Notes under the pieces: model-generated
Told to the model about the DNA's origin: nothing
Database searches by the model: none
Seen by the model: the letters and a program-made list of their open reading frames with translations, nothing else
Position numbers and translations under genes: made by a program
Shown here: one piece after another, positions 15,352 to 23,915 of the stretch
How positions within the stretch are numbered: the first letter of the stretch is position 1
How the letters are laid out: each line of letters opens with the position of its first letter
Origin: a virus
Strand: one strand, 5' to 3'
IMG/VR virus record: IMGVR_UViG_3300021371_000036
Location: 1 to 42,853 of that record
DNA: 42,853 nucleotides

Positions 15352-15562
15352 GTTTTAATACTCTCTTATTTGTTGAAGTGTCGAAGTAATCATTACCTCT
15401 ATACTCTCTAGTGACTACCTCTTCACAAAGGTATCCATCTTTTTCATACAGTGTGGTAATTTTTCTGTGTATTATACCAGCTGTTGTTTCTTCCCCATTA
15501 GGGAATGCTTTAGTTGACCAAGGGCCTTCTAAAACTTTCACTGTTCTTTCATAATCTGTCAT
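15344..15562 (-). CDS. Small conserved protein, unknown
   Basis: This 72-residue protein starts MTDYERTVKVLEGPWSTKAF. The ATG at 15562 has an AGAAGGAAT ribosome binding site and lies after the late promoter and leader hairpin; the longer frame to 15601 would cross that hairpin. The content is mostly beta-like and polar (GIIHRKITTLYEKDGYLCEE). It is co-transcribed with the tail-tube-fold gene that overlaps its stop, so a structural or assembly role is plausible but unproven. Confidence 0.65.
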   Translation of the reverse strand: MTDYERTVKVLEGPWSTKAFPNGEETTAGIIHRKITTLYEKDGYLCEEVVTREYRGNDYFDTSTNKRVLKLD

Positions 15563-15579
15563 AGTTATTCCTTCTAAAG

Positions 15580-15599
15580 GGGGTGAATAATTCCACCCC
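15580..15599 (-). other. Leader hairpin between late promoter and start
   Basis: GGGGTG and CACCCC pair around an 8-nt AT loop on the minus strand, followed by CTTT. It lies between the late box at 15607-15614 and the ribosome binding site of the 72-residue gene. It may protect the mRNA 5' end or partly terminate read-through. Confidence 0.45.
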
Positions 15600-15606
15600 A
15601 CAATAC

Positions 15607-15614
15607 TATTTATA
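15607..15614 (-). promoter_or_regulatory. Late promoter (TATAAATA)
   Basis: A perfect TATAAATA on the minus strand lies 44 nt before the ATG at 15562, just before the stop of the 71-residue gene. It probably drives the 72-residue and tail-tube-fold genes late in infection. Confidence 0.7.
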
Positions 15615-15615
15615 G

Positions 15616-15831
15616 TTATTTCTCATTAACAAACTCATTCAATTCAGATGCAACGGCGATAATATCCTGTGCATTGATTGATGTAGTAAGTAATGGTTTC
15701 TTATCATCAGGGTGATTATCGTTGTGGGTGTAAACCGCATCGTTTTTCCTTTGTAAGTTTTCTATTAGTATAGACTGAGCCATACTTAGTAAGTCGGCTC
15801 GTATTTCATAACCTGATTTTCCATTTGACAT
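15616..15831 (-). CDS. Small conserved phage protein, unknown
   Basis: This 71-residue protein starts MSNGKSGYEIRADLLSMAQS and is mainly helical, with NAQDIIAVASELNEFV near the end. A GGAGGAAA ribosome binding site precedes the ATG. Similar small proteins follow gp23 in marine T4-like phages as far as I recall, but no function is known. It lies after the gp23 terminator, so it needs its own promoter; none is obvious in the 107-bp gap, which also holds a short GT repeat (15842-15852). Confidence 0.65.
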   Translation of the reverse strand: MSNGKSGYEIRADLLSMAQSILIENLQRKNDAVYTHNDNHPDDKKPLLTTSINAQDIIAVASELNEFVNEK

Positions 15832-15889
15832 AATTTCCTCCTGTGTGTGTGTTTATGTCTGTATCATCATTGATACCTTTTATTTAGTA

Positions 15890-15921
15890 CATAAAAAAAG
15901 GGGACTTAGAGTCCCCTTTAG
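15890..15921 (-). terminator. Rho-independent terminator after gp23
   Basis: On the minus strand, AAAGGGGACT and AGTCCCCTTT flank a short loop, followed by a run of seven T. It starts about 18 nt after the gp23 stop codon. A strong stem with a proper T run fits termination of the abundant capsid mRNA. Confidence 0.85.
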
Positions 15922-15938
15922 TTCGAAATTGAATTCGA

Positions 15939-17234
15939 TTACAGAATGTTTGATACTGCAAATTTTCTGTAGTATTGGTTTGTTCCTGCTGAAGCAAGTC
16001 CGTCTGAAGGTGTTGAACCAACAAAAGGATTAGATACCATTCCGTATCTTGTTTTGAAACCAATTTTCGGTTGGAAAGTATTCTCACCAACTGCACGAAC
16101 CATTTGTAATGGAACGTAAGGGCAATAGAATAATCCAGCGTCATAAGGATTTGAACCTCTGTAACCAACTGTCAAGTAGTCTGAAGACGCATATGGGTCT
16201 ATGTAGACTTTTACTCTTCCGTTAAGAACACCAGCAAAAGTATTACCTGTGTCATCAACGTTTAAGTTAGTTGAAAGAGCAGGTGCGTAATCTAATACAC
16301 CAGCCATTGATAGTGCTGAAGCAACATCAGAAGAACAAAGAATAAAGTTTCCTTTTCCTCTTCTTGTTTCTTTAGCAATAACATTTGATTCTCTTTCGAT
16401 TTGGAACAATAGTCCTTTGAACTTTTCTACAGACCATCTACCGTTTGCATCAACGTCCAAGTTGAAAGTACCAGCAACAGCTGTTGAAGCTGCACCTGTT
16501 TTCGCTTGGTTGTTAACACTTCTCACAACTTCCCTGTTTATTTCAGCAAGGATTTCTGATGATAGAATGTTTGCAAGTTCTGATTCTGCATCAAGACCGT
16601 GGATTGCTTTGAGGTCTTGTGCTAATTCTAATGAATATTCCGCTTTAAGTGCTCTTGATTTCGCTGTCACTGTAGCTTTCTCGATTGAGAATGCCATTTC
16701 AGCAAAATGGTTTCCAGCTGCATCACCTAGTGATTCTGCTGAAGCTGTAGACATACCTGCAGAAGTCTGTGACGCATAAGAACCATTGAATGGGTCTCCT
16801 GAGTGGTCGCTTCCTACTGAAGTTGATGTTGTTTGAGCAGATGCTGAGTAATCAGTTCTAGCTTCGTTATGTAAAGCTTCTGATGTATTCAGTCTATCAG
16901 CGTCAACGTCATCGTTATATCTTGCTTTCATAGCAAAGATAAGTCCAGTTGGGCCGGTCATTGGTTGAACACCGCAAATGTCGTATGCAACGAGATTTGG
17001 CATGGCACGTCTTACTAATGAAATCAATATTGGATCCCAGTTAGAAATACCTGTACCTGTGGAATTTAAAGGTGCTGCTTCTGCAAGAGTAGCTCTGTCT
17101 TCGTTAAGGGCTTTCTCTTGGTTTTCAAGGATAACAGCTGTGACTGCACGTTTGTAGTTGTCTTCGATTTTTGGTAAATCGGAGTGCTCTAGAATCGGCT
17201 CCCACTTATCTTGTAAGTTTTCTGATAAAAACAT
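15939..17234 (-). CDS. 23: Major capsid protein gp23
   Basis: This 431-residue protein starts MFLSENLQDKWEPILEHSDL and contains the gp23-type segments WDPILISLVRRAMPNLVAYD, GVQPMTGPTGLIFAM and RALKAEYSLELAQDLKAIHG. The proposed gp21 protease site is LAE(50-52) before Ala53, matching the Leu/Ile-x-Glu rule and the T4 processing of gp23. It forms the HK97-fold hexamers of the head. A strong AAAGGAG site and the terminator behind it fit heavy late expression. It is shorter than T4 gp23 (521), as is usual in marine relatives. Confidence 0.97.
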   Translation of the reverse strand: MFLSENLQDKWEPILEHSDLPKIEDNYKRAVTAVILENQEKALNEDRATLAEAAPLNSTGTGISNWDPILISLVRRAMPNLVAYDICGVQPMTGPTGLIFAMKARYNDDVDADRLNTSEALHNEARTDYSASAQTTSTSVGSDHSGDPFNGSYASQTSAGMSTASAESLGDAAGNHFAEMAFSIEKATVTAKSRALKAEYSLELAQDLKAIHGLDAESELANILSSEILAEINREVVRSVNNQAKTGAASTAVAGTFNLDVDANGRWSVEKFKGLLFQIERESNVIAKETRRGKGNFILCSSDVASALSMAGVLDYAPALSTNLNVDDTGNTFAGVLNGRVKVYIDPYASSDYLTVGYRGSNPYDAGLFYCPYVPLQMVRAVGENTFQPKIGFKTRYGMVSNPFVGSTPSDGLASAGTNQYYRKFAVSNIL

Positions 17235-17254
17235 TTGTTTTAATCTCCTTTAAA

Positions 17255-18607
17255 TTAACCTAATGGTTTAAGTTTTGATAATGCCTCTGAATATCTAGCA
17301 ATTGAAGGGTCTAGGACTTTATCTTCGTTAGAAGTAAATTCTCCTGTTCCTTCTTCAACAACTGTATCTTCAGAGATGGTTTCACCTTCAACTGGGAAGT
17401 AAGCTTCTTTGATTTCTGATACTTTATCACTAAAGTCTTCGATATCTTTAAAGTCTACACCATTTGATAATGATTCCATTTTCTCTTTTTGTGATTCAGA
17501 TAAGTCTTTACAGGCTTCTCTTATCACGTTACTTCTCTTGAGAGAGTCGTTTTCCTCAACGATTTCCATATTTTTAGATACTTCTGCGTCAAGTTTTTCT
17601 TCCATCTCATCGAGACGATTTGCGAGTTCATCGATAACGTTATACTTATCTTCAGGAACGTCAACATAATGTTCTACGAACAATGTTTTCAATCCTTCGA
17701 TAAAGTTTTCAGTCATCTCAGACCTCAAACCTCTTTCTATAGCAAGTTCGTTTTCTTTCGTCCACTCGTCTGCACAATAAGTAAGATACTTGTCAACTGC
17801 TTCCGCAAGGTCACCTTTAACTTTCTCTACTGAGGTTTTTAATTCTTCTGAGTACTGAGACTCAAGTGTTTCTTTAATTTCTGCAACTTTTGATGTTACA
17901 GCAGCTTTGAAGATTGTTTTAGCTTTTTCTTGATTTTCTTCTGAAAGGTCAAGTGCTTCTGAGATTGCAGATAGGTCGTCTTCTACTTCTATCTCGACTA
18001 ATGAAGATTCAAGTTCTGCAGAAGTTTCCTCGTCAACAGATTCTTCTTTGACTTGTTCTTCTTTCTCTTCTTCTTCTTCGTCTTCATACTTCTCACGAAT
18101 CTTAGCAACATCTGCTTCGTCCATTGATTTAAGTGTTTCAACGATTTTTCTAGCGACTTCTGCTTTTGTCAAGGTTTCGTCAACTTCTTCTTCTGATACT
18201 TCACCAAAAGTTTTTTGAAGTTCTTCTTTAGTCATTTCCTTCATATTGTTGACGATAGCTTTAATGTTTTCCATTTTAGATGTTTCTACAACATCTTTTT
18301 TAGAATCTTCTTCACCTTCTTTGATTTTTTCCATCTTTTCAGGTTTGTCTGCACCTTTCTTCTGAGCGTCACCTTCGTTAGAAGGAGCTTTCTCAGCAGC
18401 TTTTACTGATGCAACAGCTTTGTCAACAGGATTTTCTTCAGGTTTGACGACATCACCTTTTCCGCTTTCGATTTTCTCAGCGTCAGATGACCCTTGTTTT
18501 ACTGGCTTCTTGTCACCATCTTCTGCTTTAGCGTTAGGTTGTTGACCCTCTTCTATAGCATTAACAGTCTCTTCGACTGTATCTAGGTTATTTTCTAACT
18601 CTGCCAT
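17255..18607 (-). CDS. 22: Prohead core scaffold protein gp22
   Basis: This 450-residue, highly charged, helical protein starts MAELENNLDTVEETVNAIEE. The N-terminal third is rich in Lys, Glu, Ala and Pro, the middle has an acidic run (DEEEEEKEEQVKEES), and the C-terminal half is predicted coiled coil (VIDELANRLDEMEEKLDAEV). Position between gp21 and gp23 and this composition identify the core scaffold, which is degraded by gp21 on head maturation. It is longer than T4 gp22 (269), mainly through the N-terminal charged region. A late promoter and CAGGAG site precede it. Confidence 0.9.
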   Translation of the reverse strand: MAELENNLDTVEETVNAIEEGQQPNAKAEDGDKKPVKQGSSDAEKIESGKGDVVKPEENPVDKAVASVKAAEKAPSNEGDAQKKGADKPEKMEKIKEGEEDSKKDVVETSKMENIKAIVNNMKEMTKEELQKTFGEVSEEEVDETLTKAEVARKIVETLKSMDEADVAKIREKYEDEEEEEKEEQVKEESVDEETSAELESSLVEIEVEDDLSAISEALDLSEENQEKAKTIFKAAVTSKVAEIKETLESQYSEELKTSVEKVKGDLAEAVDKYLTYCADEWTKENELAIERGLRSEMTENFIEGLKTLFVEHYVDVPEDKYNVIDELANRLDEMEEKLDAEVSKNMEIVEENDSLKRSNVIREACKDLSESQKEKMESLSNGVDFKDIEDFSDKVSEIKEAYFPVEGETISEDTVVEEGTGEFTSNEDKVLDPSIARYSEALSKLKPLG

Positions 18608-18635
18608 GTTTTTCTCCTGTTTGAGTTTACTTTTT

Positions 18636-18643
18636 TATTTATA
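18636..18643 (-). promoter_or_regulatory. Late promoter before gp22
   Basis: A perfect TATAAATA on the minus strand lies 28 nt before the gp22 ATG, with a CAGGAG ribosome binding site in between. It sits just before the stop of gp21 and probably serves scaffold and capsid genes. Confidence 0.8.
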
Positions 18644-18645
18644 TG

Positions 18646-19299
18646 TTAAAGACTCTCAACGAACCTTTTCCATTGTTTAATTGTAACTTCTTCCAACTTA
18701 TTTGACTTAGCAGACCGTATTTCAGTCCTCATTTCGTCAAATTGTCTTGCAGTAAGTAATCCGTTCTCATATACCCACTCTGTACCTTCCATAATTCCGT
18801 TAACGAAAGCTTCAGGTGCAGAAGGGTCTGCAACGATATCACCTGCTGTTGCAAGTTGAAAGTCATCTTTTACGTATTGAGCACCACCTTTTTGTTCTAG
18901 GGAACCTAGTCCACGAGATGAAACTCCTAATTTAGCACCATCATCGATTAAATTTCTTACAATTTGACCGTTTGGGGTACTTAAAATCTTTGCACGTCCC
19001 ACGTAATTGTTACCGTCTTCTTCTAATTTGGTAATCATGTGAGACACTTTGTCTAAATTGATAGTCGGCCCTTCGGGGTGTCCTAACTCACCGAATGCTC
19101 TATCCTTTTCAACGAATTCTTTGACGTAACGTTTTACTTCTTTCTGCATAACCTCTTTAGGATATACTCTTCCGTTACGATTTTTAATTTCGGATTGCAT
19201 AAAGATACCTTCAATAAAGTATTCTTTCTGTCCTTTTTCGTTCTCCTCTATAATAATTGGAGAAACACTGTAGTCATTAAACTCTGATATTAATTTCAT
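18646..19299 (-). CDS. 21: Prohead core protease gp21
   Basis: This 217-residue serine protease of the herpes assemblin-like fold used by T4-like phages has His74 in GELGHPEG and Ser127 in GVSSRG as the catalytic pair. It cuts scaffold, core and capsid proteins at Leu/Ile-x-Glu sites. Length equals T4 gp21 (212). It overlaps the 101-residue gene by 23 nt. The N-terminus MKLISEFNDY resembles the core-protein N-termini nearby. Confidence 0.95.
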   Translation of the reverse strand: MKLISEFNDYSVSPIIIEENEKGQKEYFIEGIFMQSEIKNRNGRVYPKEVMQKEVKRYVKEFVEKDRAFGELGHPEGPTINLDKVSHMITKLEEDGNNYVGRAKILSTPNGQIVRNLIDDGAKLGVSSRGLGSLEQKGGAQYVKDDFQLATAGDIVADPSAPEAFVNGIMEGTEWVYENGLLTARQFDEMRTEIRSAKSNKLEEVTIKQWKRFVESL

Positions 19300-19582
19300 T
19301 GAAAATTTCCTCTATGTCTATATTTTCTTCTTCTGACATTTGTTTTATGACACTCTTCATGGATTTCATTTCATTCTCTGCAGATTTTAAATCCTTGTAT
19401 GTTGCACCTCCGAAGTCCTGTCCATCTATGTATACATGAACTTTACCTCTAAACTCGGTGTAAGTAATCTTAATATTCTTACCACCAATCTTTACAACAT
19501 CAGATTTCAGTTCTTTGTGTCCACGAGGTAGTTTAAACTTTGCCTCGTTTAACTCAACACTGATTTCTGCAAATGATTTCAT
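19277..19582 (-). CDS. Prohead core protein, gp68-like by position
   Basis: This 101-residue protein starts MKSFAEISVELNEAKFKLPR. The N-terminus resembles the capsid-targeting sequence of T4 internal proteins, and LNE (11-13) before Ala14 fits a gp21 cleavage site. The C-terminal part is helical and acidic (EEENIDIEEIFNEINI). In T4, gp67 and gp68 lie between gp20 and gp21, and this gene occupies the gp68 position. Sequence similarity to T4 gp68 itself is not obvious to me. The stop overlaps gp21. Confidence 0.6.
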   Translation of the reverse strand: MKSFAEISVELNEAKFKLPRGHKELKSDVVKIGGKNIKITYTEFRGKVHVYIDGQDFGGATYKDLKSAENEMKSMKSVIKQMSEEENIDIEEIFNEINIRV

Positions 19583-19767
19583 TACTCTTCAGCTTCACCA
19601 GTAGGTTCAGGTTGTTTATCCATCCAGTCTACTTGCATTTCAACACGTTTCATGTCGATTGCTTCTGCAGACTTTTGTTTGATTCCGTCAAAGACTTGGT
19701 CTTTTGCAGTATCTAACTTACCCTGTTCTATTGAGTCAACTATTTGTTTTGCAATTTCACTACTCAT
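19582..19767 (-). CDS. 67: Prohead core protein gp67-like
   Basis: This 61-residue protein, MSSEIAKQIVDSIEQGKLDT and then KSAEAIDMKRVEMQVDWM, is helical and ends acidic. It parallels T4 gp67, which is also small with an N-terminal helix and an acidic tail, and lies in the same place after portal gp20. Its stop shares a base with the next ATG (TAATG). gp67 helps start prohead core assembly and is cleaved by gp21. The identification rests on position and pattern. Confidence 0.75.
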   Translation of the reverse strand: MSSEIAKQIVDSIEQGKLDTAKDQVFDGIKQKSAEAIDMKRVEMQVDWMDKQPEPTGEAEE

Positions 19768-19770
19768 TTA

Positions 19771-21306
19771 TTAAAATCCTCCGAAGTCATCTTCGCTTTT
19801 TTCATCTGATTCACCCTCTCCTTCTTTGGAGATTTGTTTATCAATTAATTTAATGTCTTCTTCCGTCTGTCTTAGAATGTATTTTCTAACATATTCTTTA
19901 GAAAAATACTCTCCAACATAGTCGGAAATATTTGAGAGAGTATCTAATCTCTCTCTTATTATCTCTGCATCTTTCAACTCTGTAAAATGGTTGTCCGTTG
20001 CAAAGTCATACTGAAGAAAGTCTTTGATTTCATCAAATTCGTCTCCAGTTGTGATTTCCTTAAGAACTAATTGTGTCTTAAGAATATCTGTAAAAACTCT
20101 TGCAAACTTCTTCTGAAGTCTGTTTGTGAACTTATTAAATTTAAGTTCGTCTCTAGAAATTTCAGACGCACGACCCATATTGAATCCGTTGTCTGCTTCC
20201 ATTCTAGAGGAAGGAACATTTAGTGATTGATATAGTTTCTTCTTAAAGTATTCTATATCTGCAATATCATCTAAGTTCTGTCCGCCTGGAAGTGTAGTAA
20301 TCTCTGTTCCTCTACCACCTTCTCTTCTAGGTAACCAAAAATCTTCCAACATACTCATATGTTTTCTATCGTCTTTGATTTCACCTGTATCTGCATTATA
20401 AACCAATTTGTTCTTATATCGGTTCATAACATCTGCAAGATACTGTTCTGCTTTTGCTTTTGGAAGGTTACCTACGTCAATGTAGAATATCCTTCTTTCG
20501 GGAGCTCTTGATATCCTATAGATAACAAGTGCATCTTCCAACATTGCTAACTGATTTGCAGTCTTTAATGCTTTGTGCAGATACCCGATAACTACATTTT
20601 TAGTGTAGTCAAGTAAACCCGAAGTCGTATATGTTACAGCTTCAGGTGCAATTTTGACTGTAACCCCTTCGGTTGCAGTCGATTTATCGAATCCTTTGTC
20701 GTTAAACATATAGAATTCTTCAATCTTTTTAATTCTATCTATCTTAGTCTTAGGGTCTTTTTCCTTTTCAATGTTTCTGACCTTTTTAATCTTAATTGGG
20801 TCAACATTTCTTAGGTCAACGATACCTAACTTAGGTCGTTTACTATCAACAACCTTATGGAAGTATATTCTTCCATCTACGTACCATTTTCTGAATAATT
20901 CATGAGAGTTCTGATTGAACTTCATTAGAGATAAGATGTGATTAAACTCTTCTTGTATCTTTGTTTTGATACTGTCAGAGAGCTTTACATCTCTGAGGTC
21001 AAGGGTCACTATCTTATCTGATGTGTCAGAAGTGATACACTCATTGACTATATCCTCGATTGCCGAATCACACTCGGGAACCAAAGAGGTTTCTCGGTAT
21101 CTACGAATGAGTTCTGCCTCATTCTTGACACCGCCTTCCATATCGACATACGACCCGTAGGCTGCACCCGATACGAAACCACTTTGTTGTTCAATGACGG
21201 GAGTCCCGTCATCGTCAACTGGTGGGACAAAGGACTTTTGGTTCTTGTCCTCTATCGTTCTTAAATCGTCTTTCTTACGATTTATTTCAAACCCTAAAAT
21301 TTCCAT
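19771..21306 (-). CDS. 20: Portal vertex protein gp20
   Basis: This 511-residue protein includes RYRETSLVPECDSAIEDIVN, DGRIYFHKVVD, YRISRAPERRIFYIDVGNLP and SLNVPSSRMEADNGF, all typical of T4-like portals. It forms the dodecameric vertex that nucleates the prohead, takes DNA from the terminase and joins the tail. Length is near T4 (524). The ATG at 21306 is 5 nt after a TATAAATA box with no ribosome binding site, so the late mRNA may be leaderless. It ends acidic (EGESDEKSEDDFGGF). Confidence 0.97.
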   Translation of the reverse strand: MEILGFEINRKKDDLRTIEDKNQKSFVPPVDDDGTPVIEQQSGFVSGAAYGSYVDMEGGVKNEAELIRRYRETSLVPECDSAIEDIVNECITSDTSDKIVTLDLRDVKLSDSIKTKIQEEFNHILSLMKFNQNSHELFRKWYVDGRIYFHKVVDSKRPKLGIVDLRNVDPIKIKKVRNIEKEKDPKTKIDRIKKIEEFYMFNDKGFDKSTATEGVTVKIAPEAVTYTTSGLLDYTKNVVIGYLHKALKTANQLAMLEDALVIYRISRAPERRIFYIDVGNLPKAKAEQYLADVMNRYKNKLVYNADTGEIKDDRKHMSMLEDFWLPRREGGRGTEITTLPGGQNLDDIADIEYFKKKLYQSLNVPSSRMEADNGFNMGRASEISRDELKFNKFTNRLQKKFARVFTDILKTQLVLKEITTGDEFDEIKDFLQYDFATDNHFTELKDAEIIRERLDTLSNISDYVGEYFSKEYVRKYILRQTEEDIKLIDKQISKEGEGESDEKSEDDFGGF

Positions 21307-21311
21307 ACTAA

Positions 21312-21319
21312 TATTTATA
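21312..21319 (-). promoter_or_regulatory. Late promoter, 5 nt before portal ATG
   Basis: A perfect TATAAATA on the minus strand is followed by TTAGT and the ATG at 21306. The spacing equals that at 7551-7558 and 28921-28928. Confidence 0.75.
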
Positions 21320-21352
21320 CCACATTATAGTGGTCACTTTTCACTGTAAAAG

Positions 21353-21850
21353 TTATTGAACTCTTTCCCAATGAGAAAAAGTAAAGTCAACTGTAAATTC
21401 CTCTAGTGCATCAACTGTATCGTAAGATAGTTCGATTGCACCTATATTTTTAGGGAACATGTTGAAAAACTCGTATCTCGCAAGGACTGAGTCATCTTTG
21501 TTAAGCTGTTCTACAAATGCTCTAGAAATAAGATAGTCTGTAGAAGTTGCACCTTCTCCACTATCCATAGCTTGAATCTCTTCTTGCCATGCTTCTAGAC
21601 CACTTCTTACTGAGAACTCAACATCGTTGATAACTGTAATCTGCCAATCTTCGAAAGTTCTTTCTCCAGCAAGTTTAAGGTTATGTCCTCTGAAAGGAAC
21701 AATAACTTCTCCTAATGTCCCTGCTGGGATATTAGCAGCTTTACACAAGAATTCAATCTTATTACCAGCTCTTGGTATGAAAACTTTGAATCGGTTGGCA
21801 CGTGGGCCTCCACCGATAAGTTGTGCTTTAAATTGGTCTATAGTTGCCAT
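21353..21850 (-). CDS. 19: Tail tube protein gp19
   Basis: This 165-residue protein contains NRFKVFIPRAGNKIEFLCKA, RTFEDWQITVINDVEFSVRS and a C-terminal ALEEFTVDFTFSHWE. These match T4 gp19 (163 residues) segment by segment, including the RTF-D-W core. It polymerises as hexameric rings inside the sheath. An AAGGAG site lies before the ATG, and it follows the sheath gene by 10 nt. Confidence 0.95.
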   Translation of the reverse strand: MATIDQFKAQLIGGGPRANRFKVFIPRAGNKIEFLCKAANIPAGTLGEVIVPFRGHNLKLAGERTFEDWQITVINDVEFSVRSGLEAWQEEIQAMDSGEGATSTDYLISRAFVEQLNKDDSVLARYEFFNMFPKNIGAIELSYDTVDALEEFTVDFTFSHWERVQ

Positions 21851-21860
21851 TTATTTCTCC

Positions 21861-23849
21861 TTAAACTGCACTGTAAATTTCTTCAAACTCAACACCACTT
21901 CTAGCAGCAACAAAGTTTAAAGTTATAAAGTTAATACTTCTAGCAGGTTTCACAAAGATAGAACATACAAATTCGTTTCTATCTATAACTGTATCAGTGT
22001 TGTTAGTTTCATCACATAATACTGAGAAGTCTACTAGACCTCGTCTGTTCTTAACATCTCTTAGGAAAGGTTCTACAGCAGCACGGAATTGAGCTCTTGT
22101 GAATGCATCATTGAATTCAAAGAGTTGTGATTTCGCTGCAACTGCGATTGCTTTTTCTAATACGATGAACAACCTTCTTACATTGATTCTATCAAAAGCA
22201 GAAGGTGAAGTTAGTGCTGTTTTATCTCCGAATAATACAGTACCTTGGCCTGGGAAGGTAACAATCGGATTAATCCTTGCACGATATAAGTCATCTCTAG
22301 ATGATTGTGAAGGATTAAACGCAAGTTTAGTAATACCTAAGTATTGACCTCTTGAGAAACCAGCTGGTGAGAACCATGGGTCTCTTAATAAGTCTGACCT
22401 TGCCATAATACCTGCTGTATGACCGTTAGAGGGCACGTAGCAGTATTTGTCGTTATATCTATCATATTGGTACACCCAACCACTGTCTAACACTGCATAT
22501 GAGGAAGAAGTGACTGAACTGTAGTCAGCAATAACGTTTGTTGATTGTGTTGATTCACTTGATACACCAACTACTGATGCACGTCTAGGTGAACATATAA
22601 CCATGCAGTCTTTTCTATTTTCTGCAATTTGTATAATTTGGTTAACAATTGAATTATGGTCTGCAAGTAAATCTTGTTCGGTACCTGAACCATCGTCTGT
22701 TCTTGTTGAACCTACGATTAAGAATGACACGTCTACTGTTTCTGCATCACCGAAGTGAGTTTGGTATGCACCATATTTCTCACCAGCAGTAGGAACTCTT
22801 CCGTCTACTCCACCACCAAGTGATGAAATTATAACTGAAGAAGGTCTTCCAAATGCTGTTGTAGCAGATTGTAAGTGTGTTCTTGTTTCGTTTGCACTTG
22901 CAAGTAGGTCTGTTGAATGACCTGACCAGTAAATGTAGTCTGATTCTCTTGCAATTACATTTTTGTAATAGTTTGATTGTCCTTGACTGTCTTTACTGTC
23001 TGAAGCAAGTGATAAGAAACCGTAAGTTTCTAAAATTGTGTTTTGAATTCCTGAGAATAATCCGTCTTCGTCTGAAACTACTACGTGAATTTCGTCATCT
23101 GAACCACCAGCGGCAGTTGCAGTACCCGACTTAGCAGGTGCTTTATCAAATGAACTGTAGAATTCCCAGTATCTATCTATATTAGCACCTGTTGCTACTA
23201 ATGCAGTTAGACCTGTTCCAGCAGGTTGACCGATTGCTTCAACTACTATTGAAGTTCCATCGGGTTTTGAAGTAACTCTGTATTCAGTGTTATGACCAGC
23301 AAACTTAACAATATCTCTTACAAAGAAAACTGAGGAATCAGTAACCGAAATGGTTGTCTGTCCTACTGATTCTTGTGCAGATGTTGTAGTTACTGCATCA
23401 TTGAAATATGCGTCTGAAGACCCACATACTGATACTTTTAATGAGTTACCTAAAGAACCTGCGTATTTTGCAGTCCAATTACCGACTGTTCCTGATTGAG
23501 AACCGTCTTGATAACTGGATACGTAATCGTCATTATTCTTTAGTAATGCAGTCCCACTTGATGAGTTTGCATTGTTTAATTGAGATGTGTTGATTCTAAC
23601 GACTCTAAGTGATGAACCATACTTTAGGAATGCTTCCGCTGAATAGAAGTCCTCTGCTCCAGCGTCGGAATTAGCAGGTTGATAGAAATTATCAACTAAA
23701 CCCTTTGAATCTGAAACTGTTACTACTTCACCAACAGGGCCCCATTGGAAATGTCCAGCAAATGCACCTGTAGTCGATGAAACGGCTGGAACAACATTAG
23801 TCAGGTCTATCTCGGAGACCTGAACGCCTGGTGATACTTGAAATGCCAT
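21861..23849 (-). CDS. 18: Tail sheath protein gp18
   Basis: This 662-residue protein starts MAFQVSPGVQVSEIDLTNVV and contains GAFAGHFQWGPVGEVVTVSD, with a conserved C-terminal domain including INVRRLFIVLEKAIAVAAKS and FLRDVKNRRGLVDFSVLCDE, the inner polymerising core of contractile sheaths. Length matches T4 gp18 (659). The middle Ser/Thr-rich part is the variable outer domain. A late promoter and CAGGAG site precede it. Confidence 0.97.
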   Translation of the reverse strand: MAFQVSPGVQVSEIDLTNVVPAVSSTTGAFAGHFQWGPVGEVVTVSDSKGLVDNFYQPANSDAGAEDFYSAEAFLKYGSSLRVVRINTSQLNNANSSSGTALLKNNDDYVSSYQDGSQSGTVGNWTAKYAGSLGNSLKVSVCGSSDAYFNDAVTTTSAQESVGQTTISVTDSSVFFVRDIVKFAGHNTEYRVTSKPDGTSIVVEAIGQPAGTGLTALVATGANIDRYWEFYSSFDKAPAKSGTATAAGGSDDEIHVVVSDEDGLFSGIQNTILETYGFLSLASDSKDSQGQSNYYKNVIARESDYIYWSGHSTDLLASANETRTHLQSATTAFGRPSSVIISSLGGGVDGRVPTAGEKYGAYQTHFGDAETVDVSFLIVGSTRTDDGSGTEQDLLADHNSIVNQIIQIAENRKDCMVICSPRRASVVGVSSESTQSTNVIADYSSVTSSSYAVLDSGWVYQYDRYNDKYCYVPSNGHTAGIMARSDLLRDPWFSPAGFSRGQYLGITKLAFNPSQSSRDDLYRARINPIVTFPGQGTVLFGDKTALTSPSAFDRINVRRLFIVLEKAIAVAAKSQLFEFNDAFTRAQFRAAVEPFLRDVKNRRGLVDFSVLCDETNNTDTVIDRNEFVCSIFVKPARSINFITLNFVAARSGVEFEEIYSAV

Positions 23850-23888
23850 ACTTTTACTCCTGTTAATGTAAAAAGTTGTTTACTGTTT

Positions 23889-23896
23889 TATTTATA
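23889..23896 (-). promoter_or_regulatory. Late promoter before gp18
   Basis: TATAAATA on the minus strand lies 39 nt before the sheath ATG, with CAGGAG in the leader. It is in the 66-bp gap after the gp17 stop and probably drives gp18 and gp19. Confidence 0.8.
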
Positions 23897-23915
23897 ACTT
23901 TAAATAACCCAACAA

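Noticed and set aside
15841-15855. Short GT repeat near the 71-residue gene
   Set aside because: Only about five units; no evidence of slippage function.
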